From Owenia fusiformis (Eukaryota > Annelida > Polychaeta > Sabellida > Oweniidae), in NCBI GenBank assembly GCA_903813345.2, contig CAIIXF020000005.1, forward strand, positions 19,595,375-19,659,374: a stretch of 64,000 nt of DNA, read 5' to 3'. How positions within the stretch are numbered: the stretch's first letter is position 1; every line of letters begins with the position of its first letter. Positions 33,316 to 43,639 of the stretch are shown here, piece by piece. The position numbers and the translations under genes are program-made. Under the pieces are notes generated by a model that saw only the letters and a list, made by a program, of their open reading frames with translations, made no database searches and was not told where the DNA came from.

Positions 33316-34959
33316 TCACTGGGTTGATGGGGCTCCTGCACCAGCCTGTTTGGGTGTCTTTGGTGTTAGGGGTGTGTCAAGACACAGGTTTTCCTTAGTA
33401 TTTGTTTTCACTGGTGTTTTAACTGGTGGTGGAAGGGTTAATTCAGTGGGAGGGGGGGCATCTTTTAATGAGACTACGTTGTTGTTCCTAGCTTGTGGGA
33501 GGGTAGATGGGCTACCCGGGGCGGATTCCTCGATGCTGTTTTGTCCCTTTGATGGGCCCTTAGGGCTTCCTGGGGCAGTTGATGTGGGGCTCCTGGTACG
33601 TGATGGTGCGGGTGGGGCTCTGAATCTTGGTGGGCGCTGTTGTCGTATTATTTTGCCTCTCCTTATGATGATGTCCTCTTCTCCTGCATCTCTTCTCCGC
33701 TTGAGTTCCTCCCGTAGCTTCCTGTTTTCCTGTCTGTCCTTGAGGGTCTGGTCCGGTGTGATATATATATTGCTGAAAGTAGGAGTATTATGTAATTTCC
33801 TAGACTCACTCAATATTCGAGCTTTGATCTCTGTATTTTCCAAAACTACTAATAATAATCTAGGCCTTTGTCTTTTTTCACCTAATCTGACTGCTCTCGT
33901 GATAGAGACATTATGGATGTTAAGACCTGAGCTAAGAATTTCTTTGATTTGTGCCTTGTCACGTATAATTCTATCATTTGTTGTTGGGTGGTTAGATTCG
34001 GTTACATTATGGAAAATCAAATTGTTTTTCCTTCTTTCACGCTCAGCTAGTTCAGCTGCATAAGTTGTGGTATCTACGAGTTGTGAGATGTTTTTTGACA
34101 CTGTTTTATCCGTTACCTTGATTTGATTTTGAATCAAAGATTGTACCTTATCACCTGTATCTTTGACAACCTTGTCGGCTACCTTAATCTGGCTATCTAT
34201 GAGGGCTGTCACTCTCTTGTCCACTCCCTTGATGAAATCCTCAGACTTAGCTTGTTGCTGTTGCATCTCCTGTATCCCTTGATCTAGAATTCTAAGTTTC
34301 TCTGAAAATACAGCCATAGGCTTCACTACTATGTCAGATAGTTTAGAATTTAATTCAGTTCATGTTGATTCTAGCTTTTTAATTGTATTCTGTAGTTGGT
34401 TATCACAGGGGCCTTGCTCTGGGGCATTGGGTAGGGTGCCTGGTGGGGGGTTGATAATTTGAATGATCATACCCGGTTCACACTCGTTACAGAACCAGTG
34501 AACATGCTTGCATTTTTCCAGTACCTTATATACCGCTTTATTGAGACCAGTTTGACATTTAAGACAGCTCCACCTGGAGCATTTTTCACAGCATACCTTT
34601 TCTGCAGATGGCTGGCGGCAAAAATCACAGACATCCGAGTTCTTCAATATAGACGCATCGTGGAGGGTTATATCTCCCTCTTCTTCGGGATAAACTTCCT
34701 CAGAAATACTTGGTTTGGATCTAGATTGCGATCTTTCTGATGATTTTTTTTTGACAACGTGTTCTTCCGGAAGTAGAATTACCGCAGGTGGGTCGTGAGG
34801 ACTTTTTGCGTCACTGGGTTTAGACTTACCCTCAAATAATTGCGCAAGTGTGGCTACTGGGCTTACTACCTTCTTCTGTCCAGATGTTACTTCGCTGGGA
34901 GTATTATCCTTATTTATATCCATAGGTTTTATGTTTGAGTGCTTTTTGTTTTGCGACAT
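33316..34959 (-). pseudogene. LINE ORF1: PHD-like zinc finger and coiled coil, interrupted by one TGA
   Basis: Two open pieces in the same frame, 34959-34360 (199 residues) and 34359-33316 (ATG at 34326, 336 residues), separated by one TGA at 34360-34362. The first piece holds a PHD-like Cys/His cluster: CDFC, CCEKCSRWSCLKC, then HWFCNEC. The second holds a Gln-rich helix, repeated IDSQIKVADKVVKDTGDKV-type segments, a basic RERRKNNLIFHNV region like the RNA-binding part of LINE ORF1 proteins, and a Pro-rich tail. ORF1 proteins package LINE RNA. The stop at 33316-33318 is also TGA and ORF2 follows in the same frame without an intervening ATG. Confidence 0.8.
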
Positions 34960-35088
34960 GGTGACCTACTTCCTGTCGGTGGGACAAAGAAGGAATCCTC
35001 TTCTCGGCCGATATTCTACACGAGTAAGCTGCAAAAGGTTGATTTCTGCACTTGTGCGTCCTCGGGGTAGTTGGAACTTCCTTCTGTG

Positions 35089-35927
35089 TAGTCCAACAAC
35101 ATTAGACCTAGCCTGGGCCTCGTTTCTTATCTGACATGTCTTATGGCCCCGGCTAGGTCTAACTTCCATGATGATTTTGCCCTTGTTGCGATCATTTAAT
35201 CGTTCAGCAGGTTTCGACATGCGGAACTAATTAAACTCCGAAAACATGGTAATATTACATAAAGAATGTGATTCAAGCATGCATACATACCTTATAAATA
35301 CATACACACCATCCCGTACCCCCCTTAGACCATATTGATGCATAATTACGAAAATATTGGAGACAGGTTTGGAATTTTACGAAAATATCGGTCAGCTCCG
35401 GTAACATCGAAATTGCAAATCGTATCAGGAATTAACCGTCATTGCGACACTGCATCAACGAACAGTAGGTTTGCAATTAATAACGATTTTGTGTGTATAC
35501 AAGCGCTATATAGATCAATCAAAGATACCTGCTATCCTCAAAAATGGTTATTTTATCCCGAGTAATCGCGTGATAATTATCAATCTATTTGACAACAATT
35601 TCGTTTCAATAGTTTAAATTTTAACCCGGGACGAACAGACACAATGCCGGACATGCGGAAATGTCATTTTAGAGATTGGTAAGTTTAACCTCATTTTACT
35701 TGTATAAATGACCATTTAATACAATAATATTGTGTTGAATCGCTTGATGTTATGTGTTTTTATATTGTTGTCAAGTATCAGTTGCATGTTATCGCGGAAA
35801 AATGGTTTCGGTGGATCCAAAACTTGCATCAATGGAAAGAATAGTAAAGAGGTTAAACTCAATAATGGCCCCAAGAAAATTCTTAATAATAAATAACGCC
35901 GTTATTGAGTTTAACGACGTTGAACTA
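35089..35927 (+). mobile_element. 839-bp element, family C copy 1
   Basis: Starts TAGTCCAACAACATTAGAC and ends with the complement of TAGTTCAACGTCGTTAAAC, imperfect inverted ends (14 of 19 positions). A perfect direct repeat CCTTCTGTG flanks it at 35080-35088 and 35928-35936. If the following TAG, shared with the element end, is counted, the repeat is 12 bp. A 9-bp duplication is the size made by Mutator-like elements. It interrupts the LINE leader. A frame of 76 codons (35335-35565) is kept almost identically in copy 2 but matches no family I know. Confidence 0.7.
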
Positions 35928-36850
35928 CCTTCTGTGTAGCTTTGTAGGTATGTGAAGGGCTCTGGTAGTTGGTAGGATGTCGAAATGGGGGAGCGCTTAG
36001 ACAAACGTTTGGCCATTTTGGCATATAATGCGCTATGATGTGCTATGATGTATTATGTTTTTACTGGATATATCTAACAATCATTTTCTACAAATTTCAG
36101 GAAGCATCAAAAACGACCCCCCTTTTTACTCTTAATAAGCAGTACACTCATCGGAGGGCTTGCCCGACGCCTCGAGACAAGTCCCTGTGTTCAATTGTGT
36201 TCAAACCGACCTTGTCAAACTGGAAGTGGAAACTGCAAAAACTGAAAACTGCACAAATTCTAATAGTCCTATGTTATTTTTGAACGACAGACAGTCTCAA
36301 CTGAAACATACTCTGAATTGATTTAAAACGTTTACCTTGATATTGCGGTGTTATAAATTGATATTTAACCATGCATATATGCTCACTTTAGGACGTTTAC
36401 TTCGAAATAAATTTTAGGAAGACAGAAAAGAATGGCGAATGTGAAATACGTCACGATATTCTGTGCTAAATGCTAATCATATTCAATACAGGTTGCAAAG
36501 GATATTATTGAAGAAATAAAGTTATAGTATAAAATAATATATAAATTATATAAATTCGTCGTTGTTAATTATATAACCCTGCTACTTTATTGATATAAAC
36601 TGTTATAATTTCTTCTTCTAATTTTAAAATGACGTCATCGTTTTATGTGCCTAAAATCGGAAGTTAGGAAAGTGAAATTTTTTTCATTTGATTTCTCTTC
36701 AGTCTTCTCTTATCGCCAACGTCATTCGAAATACATCCCGGTGATCTTGTGGTGAAAGGAGTTGTTACAGGTAAGTCAATTACTGCTGCCCATAAAGTTA
36801 AATTCTAAATTATATTGTCTTTTGTGTTTTCAACATTTTTTCTTCCCCCT
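35928..36850. other. Sequence between element copy 1 and the fold-back element
   Basis: Probably resumes the LINE leader briefly, then unassigned DNA. Weak exon-like pieces are visible: after TACAAATTTCAG at about 36102, and a segment with acceptor and donor at about 36703-36770 ending ACAG|GTAAGT. Their frames do not connect convincingly and no family was recognised. Confidence 0.3.
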
Positions 36851-37618
36851 TAAGGTCTCATGGAAGTTAACAGGAAATGACAAAACAAAAAATGACAAAG
36901 CCATGCTGGATTTTGAAAATTTTTTGAACCAAGATAACAGAGTTCTGTTTGGACCTCCAGTCAGTTTAACTAGTTCCAAATATCATTTACATGACCAGGA
37001 ACACAATTGAAAGGGTCAGAATGACCATAAACATGATAAAATAACCTTTTTAGCCCTCTGAAAATGTGACTGAAAAATAGCTAAAAGTAGGTGCTCAGGA
37101 AAGGTCAATGAACAGAATCTTTTGATTTTTTCAGAATATGTGTCCAATATATTGCTCTAAATGACACAATCTTTGAAATTTTAAAAAATCGTCTGAAACA
37201 ATAATGGCTGTAGTAAAAAGGAAAATAGATCGATTTTCAATTCAGTTTTTTTCAATTTTTTCTTTTTCTAAGAATGATATAAATTTTTTTTGAATTGTAT
37301 CATTTAGAGCAATATATTGGGCACATTTTCTGAAAAAGTCAAAAGATTCTGTTCAGTGACCTTTCCTGAGCACCTACTCTTAGCTATTTTTTAGTCACAT
37401 TTTCAGAGGGCTGAAAAGGTTATTCTATCATGTTTATGGTCATTCTGACCATTTCAACTGTGTTCCTGGTCATGTAAATGATATTTGGAACTAGTTAAAC
37501 TGACTGGAGGTCCAAACAGAACTCTGTTATCTTGGTTCAAAAAATTTTCAAAATCCAGCATGGCTTTGTCATTTTTTGTTTTGTCACTTCCTGTTAACTT
37601 CCATGAGACCTTAAGAAA
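36851..37618. mobile_element. Fold-back sequence around an axis near 37225
   Basis: Inverted arms begin TTAAGGTCTCATGGAAGTTA at 36851 and end in the complement at about 37618. Each arm is about 350 bp and over 90% similar by eye, meeting in an A/T-rich centre near 37225. Frames on the two arms are mirror products. The left arm follows a good splice acceptor and could encode about 52 residues (VSWKLTGNDKTKNDKAMLDF..) before a stop; I cannot assign it. Confidence 0.65.
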
Positions 37619-38132
37619 TTCTCCATCTAAAATGTCACTCGACTTTTTTTGTGATTATGAGTCAAAGAAAGCATTCTTGAGTTTCAAATTGACTTCTGTG
37701 GTAACTTAAAACCATCTTCTAATTTATTCCACTTACCTTTTATTGTTTCTCCAAATATATTCTTTGAAAATCGGATTTTAAGGTTGTTAATCAGGGTAAT
37801 TCTGTGCCATTTTATCAAAAATCTTGTTGCTATCTAGAAACGAGCAATTGTGATCTTGTTGTTACCTAGGAACGAGCAACTGTGATGTCACGTCACACTC
37901 ATGTTAATTCTGGAATCACATGGCAGCCATTTTGGAAATTTCAAAAAAGTTCCCAATTAAAAAGGCTAAATGCTGTTTACAAATTGGAAACTATGGCAGA
38001 ATCAACAAAGGGTTTGTGAAATAATTAGGATATGGTTTCAAAATTATGCACATGACAATATATGACTACTAAATGCAGGCAGGGACTTTTAATTGCCAAA
38101 AAGTCGAGTGACATTTTAGATGGAGAAATTTT
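37617..38132. repeat. Segment bounded by 35-bp inverted repeats
   Basis: GAAATTCTCCATCTAAAATG..CACTCGACTTTTT (37617-37650) recurs inverted at about 38098-38132. The roughly 450 bp between contain GATCTTGTTG..TACCTAGGAACGAGCAA repeats and a CGTCACACTC stretch, with no coding frame. Likely a small TIR element lying directly between the fold-back and element copy 2. Confidence 0.55.
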
Positions 38133-38971
38133 TAGTTCAACGTCGTTAAACTCAATAACGGCGTTATTTATTATTAAGAATTTTCTTGGGGCCATTATTG
38201 AGTTTAACCTCTTTACTATTCTTTCCATTGATGCAAGTTTTGGATCCACCGAAACCATTTTTCCGCGATAACATGCAACTGATACTTGACAACAATATAA
38301 AAACACATAACATCAAGCGATTCAACACAATATTATTGTATTAAATGGTCATTTATACAAGTAAAATGAGGTTAAACTTACCAATCTCTAAAATGACATT
38401 TCCGCATGTCCTTCATTGTGTCTGTTCGTCCCGGGTTAAAATTTAAACTATTGAAACGAAATTGTTGTCAAATAGATTGATAATTATCACGCGATTACTC
38501 GGGATAAAATAGCCATTTTTGAGGATAGCAGGTATCTTTGATTGATTTATATAGCGCTTGTATACACACAAAATCGTTATTAATTGCAAACCTACTGTTC
38601 GTTGATGCAGTGTCGCAATGACGGTTAAATCCTGATACGATTTGCATTTTCGATGTTACCGGAGCTGACCGATATTTTCGTAAAATTCCAAACCTGTCTC
38701 CAATATTTTCGTAATTATGCATCAATATGGTCTAAGGGGGGTACGGGATGGTGTGTATGTATTTATAAGGTATGTATGCATGCTTGAATCACATTCTTTA
38801 TGTAATATTACCATGTTTTCGGAGTTTAATTAGTTCCGCATGTCGAAACCTGCTGAACGATTAAATGATCGCAACAAGGGCAAAATCATCATGGAAGTTA
38901 GACCTAGCCGGGGCCATAAGACATGTCAGATAAGAAACGAGGCCCAGGCTAGGTCTAATGTTGTTGGACTA
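38133..38971 (-). mobile_element. 839-bp element, family C copy 2, inverted
   Basis: Same length as copy 1, opposite orientation, with only scattered substitutions. Its 76-codon frame differs from copy 1 at about four residues. No target duplication flanks it: agaaatttt on the left, cttccccct on the right. It may therefore have been moved by recombination or have lost one flank. With copy 1 and the fold-back between them it forms a 3.9-kb interrupted palindrome. Confidence 0.7.
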
Positions 38972-39202
38972 CTTCCCCCTAAGTAATTAAAGTGGGGGAC
39001 AAAAATAAATCTCAACCCTCAAAAGTTGTCACAATGAGCTAAATTCTAAGTTTCATGTCTCAAACTCTCCCAAGTGGTAGAAAAATAATTCCCATCCACT
39101 TTAAGTAGCACAATAAATGAATCCAAAGCCTCATACCTGCAAATGATGGAAAAATCCCTACCAAATCGGACTAATGTTTTCATGAATCGCCATGTTTGTG
39201 AT

Positions 39203-39890
39203 CCAAGGAGGATTGACTCCCAGAATGCAACATCAAGTAACCTTATTTATTCGTGACGTATTTCAAAACGGCGGAATGGCATTTTGAAAGCTGACACGTG
39301 TCATGTTGCATTCTGGGAGCCAACCCACATTGCGGCGTAATCTGGCTCCAAAATCACCTCAACATTTGAAGAGTCGGCATTAACATGTGAATTCCACATC
39401 AACTTTTTAAGTTCTTATTTGTCATTATGGACACAAATTCCACTATATCTGGACTTACAATGACGGAGAAAATAGAGCACTGAATACACTGAGGTAAGAA
39501 TTTATTACATATGCGACAACATGTAAGGTTTTTTAGGTTTTGTAATTCTTTATGCCCCCCACTGTAGGCCTAAGCTTACCCAGTCTTACCTTCTTCTAAG
39601 GCCACTGTATCGTGGCCTTCCAGTACAGATATATTCCCGCATGAACAACTGGTCATGTCGTAATCATAAAATTTGAAATCATATGTCCGCCATTTTTCCA
39701 CATCACAATTTGAATTGCGAGTTTTGGACTTATTACCTCACCAAAAATTCCAAAACACACATAAAGTGATCAGTGTATTAGTTCACATCTTCTGGATCGC
39801 TAACTTAGAATTTACAGCCAGTTACTAATGTCAGACGTTAACGACATTTCGTCCAGTTTTCGAACATCGCCATTTTTCTTGGAGCCATTT
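39203..39890. mobile_element. Family A relative, degenerate
   Basis: Starts CCAAGGAGGATTGACTCCCAG at 39203. An inverted copy of the next part (GTTGCATTCTGGGAGCCAA) lies at 39305-39323. From about 39660 the sequence resembles the interior of the 539-836 element (CCGCCATTTTTCCACATCAC, AAAATTCCAAAACACACA). The right terminus is eroded (CTTGGAGCCATTTTG near 39876). No gene. Confidence 0.55.
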
Positions 39891-40364
39891 TGTTTTAATT
39901 TTAGACGATTTGGGTCCGGTGTGATTAATGTTTTATTTTTCTGGCGATTTTTAAAATGTTCTATAAATTTATGACACTCCGGCCAGCTTTTTTCAAATAG
40001 AGTTCACAGTATTCCAGATGAAAACCCCTCTAGCCAAGTATTGGCTAGAGACTCGGGTAAACCCAGTCGATTTCACCTCCTGACAGGGGGGGTGGGGTAC
40101 TCGCAGATCCGGAGCCAGATCCAGCCCCTATTGGTTGTAGGCGTAAAGAATAAATGGGAAGATAAGACATAAACCAAAAATCCTACATCAAAAAAATGAC
40201 CACCCAAAAATATGACCCTCGTGCTCACGGACCTCTGCCAGATTACCTCCTCTGTGTTTAGGCTCAATAATATACTCAAGGATTTAATGGAGTGCTTCGG
40301 CTATCTCCTTTGTTCAAATGTTTATTCCCGAAGTCGAATGCCTTTTCTGAGAATGTGACGCCAC

Positions 40365-41137
40365 TAGGGGTGGGACAGTTACGCGAAATTGTTCCATTCC
40401 GCGATATTTGGGTTCGGTATCGGAATTCCGAACACGAGGAAGCACTTTTGGAATGGGACAAGACACCTCAAGCTCAGTATTTTTCTACCAATTAGATCGT
40501 AAATAAGCCGATTTTGTCTAACATCAAAAATAAATTTTAAAACTTACGATTGATTCTCCTCCAAATTTGAAGAGTCAGTATGCGTTAGAACTACAACTTT
40601 AGCAAATGAAAACAATCAATATTTATTGATTAAATATAGCGGTAGTGGACGATCCGATAAAATCCCGTTCGATGAGGAATAACTATATTATCATATCAAT
40701 TGTGCAGTGTATATGAATAATATTTCAATCATCGCAATCTTTTATCTTTGTTTCAAATATTTAATTCGTTTCATTTCAAGTTTGGCTTCGTAGGCTCTCT
40801 ATAATGGCAGCACCGAGCAAATCTTTTACAATAGAATATGCTCCAAAATACCTCAAGAGCTCAGTGTGGGAGCACTTTGGTTTCCCAAGACTGGATGGGG
40901 TAAAGCAGAACAATAAAACTGCATGCAAAACATATAACCTACATTTTTCCAAGCCATGTACACTGGTTTTTAAAGTTTGAAATATATAAAGTGTTTGTTT
41001 TAACATGATAACTATAAACAACATGCGATGTTCTACTGTATTCAGTTAATTCTGTTCCGTTCCGAAAATGTTCCGTTCCGAAGGTCTAAATACCGTTCCG
41101 TCCCGTTCCGAAGTTTTTCTGTTCCGTCCCACCCCAA
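40365..41137 (+). mobile_element. hAT-type element remnant
   Basis: A 773-bp element with ends TAGGGGTGGGACAG (left) and the complement of TTGGGGTGGGACGGAACAG (right). A perfect 8-bp duplication GACGCCAC flanks it at 40357-40364 and 41138-41145. An 8-bp duplication and TAGGG-like ends are hAT hallmarks. Near the right end GTTCCG is repeated about eight times (41050-41130), and related ATTCCG/GTTCGG sequence lies near the left end: subterminal repeats as used for hAT transposase binding. Confidence 0.85.
40804..40979 (+). pseudogene. hAT transposase N-terminal fragment, BED-finger start
   Basis: From ATG 40804 the frame reads MAAPSKSFTIEYAPKYLKSS followed by VWEHFGFPRLDG and TACKTYN. SxVWEHFGF followed by a Lys/Thr-Cys segment is the opening of BED zinc fingers in hAT (ZBED-type) transposases. 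The second Cys of the expected CxxC is Tyr here and nothing of the catalytic or dimerisation domain remains, so the finger is decayed. It lies inside a hAT-type TIR pair, which supports the call. It is a deletion derivative that cannot encode a working transposase. Confidence 0.7.
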
Positions 41138-41713
41138 GACGCCACTCCGGATGGCGTCACATCAGAGATTACCGAGAAGTCCAATGACGTTTCTTTAAAC
41201 TCCTGTAGAAACAATATCAACGGTTTGTTAGGCTACGCGATCCTTTACTTTCATTGGCTGTTTGTTGCGATGTGACTTAATTTGAGAGACGAACAACATC
41301 GGACACTGCCGGAAATTACCGAAGCACTCCATTATCTCTCGCTCTGAAAATTTGAAATAAATGTCCCGGGAAAAGTTGAATTACAGCGTCAATAATGGAT
41401 ATCATGCAACCATTCAAACTAAAAAATAAAGAAGAGATTACAGGGTAAATATTGATCAATCTATGTCTGACAGATGGAAAAAATAAAGGTCAGTACGAGG
41501 GTCATATGTTTGGGTGGTCATTCATCGTTGCTTATCTTCCCATTTATCCTTTGAGCCTACTACCAATAGAGGCTGGATCTGGCTCCGGATCTGTGCTCGT
41601 ACTGATTGATAAGATAATGTTTACTAACTTCTAAAAGGTAAGTGAGCGTCTCATCCCTTAGATAACTCTTATTTTTTCATTCTAGCCTGTTAGTCAGGGA
41701 GTGAAATCGACTT

Positions 41714-42726
41714 TAGGGGAACATGGGCCAACCAGGCAGTTCAATTTTAAAATGAGTTGTAAACCATATATTGTACATCTATTTTTTTATTAAATTAATT
41801 ATATTCTATTCAAATTCTATCACTGTTAACTAAAGAGGATTGTCTCTAGAGATCGAAACACTTGGATCCAAGGTATATAGCATTATATCCAGAAATTCTA
41901 ATACTGTAGCTTTCCAATTTGAGTCCTAGTTACTGTCAGGCAAAACAAATTACAATAGCTGCTTCACGATACGATGTAAACCATACAAACAAATAAAATA
42001 ACCTAACTAAAGTTCATGAATATTTTCACAAGAAAATGACATATGAAAGGCAATTTCGAGTAGATTGCAAATATTGTATAGTTTTCTGATTTGGACCTCT
42101 TAACGTTCAAAATGGGTGCCTTATGTGGGATTTCATAATAAATTTCTAATTTTTTCAAAGTATGACTATATTATAGTCCAATCAAATTGAAGGAATTTTT
42201 GAGAATATCACAATTATGGTATTGTTTTTCTAATTCATGCCTGAAAAAATTCAAAATAGTTTATATTGACTTTAGAAATGGGTTGGTACAATAAACATGT
42301 CCTGTAGATTTAAAATGGACCAATTGATATCAGAATCATAGGTTTCTTGAACCAGCAAGGTATTATCCATAAGTTTTGTTTCAACTACATGCATGTATAT
42401 GAACATAAAACATAAAACAATAGATGTATTTCAACATTCATATTTCAGCTGAGAATCAAAAATTCAAACTTGCTAATTCATTCAATTACGTCATTTGATT
42501 AAAGTTCAAGTCCTAATGACATCACAACCTCGATCAAATAAAATAGTTTCATGGCAAATCAGGTCAAGATTTATCAGGACATAAATACACAAAGCTAAAT
42601 ACAGGATTACCTGCTTCAATTTTACATGTGAGGGCTGAGGGGTCTAATGAGGTTTTACGTATAAGGGTGTCAAAACATGTAAGGGATTTAAAAAATGGTT
42701 ATATCTTATAAGTTATATTTTATGAA
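41714..42726. other. Intergenic, no gene seen
   Basis: AT-rich, without exon-like or repeat structure that I can support. Confidence 0.45.
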
Positions 42727-42728
42727 TA

Positions 42729-43437
42729 GAGAGGTTTCGCAACTATCTTATAGCATGTTTATTATTCCCAAATAAAGTATAACTTATGAAGTGTTTGATT
42801 TTGTCATCTTTTATTTCACAGCTCTGTACATTCATAAGTGTGATATTCTTACGTATAGACAACGATTTATATAGGTTATTTACTGGGAGGGATTGAATAT
42901 GGGTTTTATTCCGAGGGACAATATGATATTGACCGAAGGGTAATATGATATTGACCGAGGGAGCGCAGCGACCGAGTGTCAATATCATATAGCCCAAGGT
43001 CAATATCATATTGTCCCTCGGAATAAAACCCATATTCAATCCCTCCCAGTAAATAACCTATTTATTCCATAATACACCCCTCTAAAATGCTACATTTGGA
43101 TAATGCAGATTACTGGGAAAAAATAACCGGGAAACCGAAAATAGGTTAATATGCTCCAATACGATTTTTTCCCGGGGACAATACGATTTTTTCATGTAAT
43201 ACGCTCAAATACGATTTTTCCCCCGAGGACAATACGATTTTTCATGTAATACGATTCAATACGATTTTTATTCCTTCATATTTCCCTAGGAAAACAGTAG
43301 TATTATGGAATAAATAAGAATATCACAATTATGGATGTATAGAGCTGCGCAATAAATGATGATGTAATCAAACGCTTCATAAGTTATACTTTATTTGGGA
43401 ATAATAAACATGCTATAAGATAGTTGCGAAATCTCTC
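42729..43437. mobile_element. Fold-back element, family E, with TA target
   Basis: A 709-bp element with ends GAGAGGTTTCGCAACTATCT at 42729 and the complement of GAGAGATTTCGCAACTATCT ending at 43437, flanked by TA on both sides. Arms share a TTATTATTCCCAAATAAAGT segment and an inner pair around ATTGAATATGGGTTTTATTC. The right part has a repeated AATACGATTTTT motif (43155-43270). It lies just upstream of the first coding exon of the TIR-SLOG gene. Confidence 0.8.
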
Positions 43438-43639
43438 TAATGATAAGGATTTACTACTGAATTTACAGTGATTGATACTTGGCCTATAAAGATACAAAAT
43501 AGAGCCCCCCCCCTCAAAATGTGCAGATAAGGACACAAAAACACAGGAACCTCAATAGACCCCCATCTCATAAATACTGCAAAAGGTAGAGTGTTTTGAA
43601 GTAAAGTTACCACATGTTAATATTGCTTTTTTCTCACAG

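Larger units (their letters stand above)
30300..35088 (-). mobile_element. CR1/Jockey-like non-LTR retrotransposon
   Basis: Nearly full-length LINE on the minus strand. The leader continues to the 9-bp repeat at 35080-35088 and probably resumes after the 839-bp insertion, at about 35937-35990. The 3' untranslated region runs from the stop at 30361 to roughly 30300, ending near TAAATAGGACTATCC. Neither exact end could be fixed, and target duplications were not identified. It inserted just upstream of the R3HCC1L-like gene in the same orientation. Confidence 0.8.
40064..41713. mobile_element. Fold-back element, family D, with nested hAT
   Basis: Inverted ends AGTCGATTTCACCTCCTGAC at about 40064 and the complement of AGTCGATTTCACTCCCTGAC at about 41713. 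The arms of roughly 250 bp share ATCCGGAGCCAGATCCAGCC and ATAAATGGGAAGATAAG. The inner arm ends GAGTGCTTCGG and CCGAAGCACTC flank a centre into which the hAT-type element at 40365-41137 has inserted. No transposase. Confidence 0.75.

Noticed and set aside
34360-34362. TGA read as selenocysteine in the LINE
   Set aside because: No SECIS-like structure was identified and LINE ORF1 proteins are not known selenoproteins. Decay of CGA is simpler.
34966-35220. 84-codon frame with ATG in front of LINE ORF1
   Set aside because: The first half lies in the 839-bp inserted element and the second half in the LINE leader, so the frame is a chimera made by the insertion.
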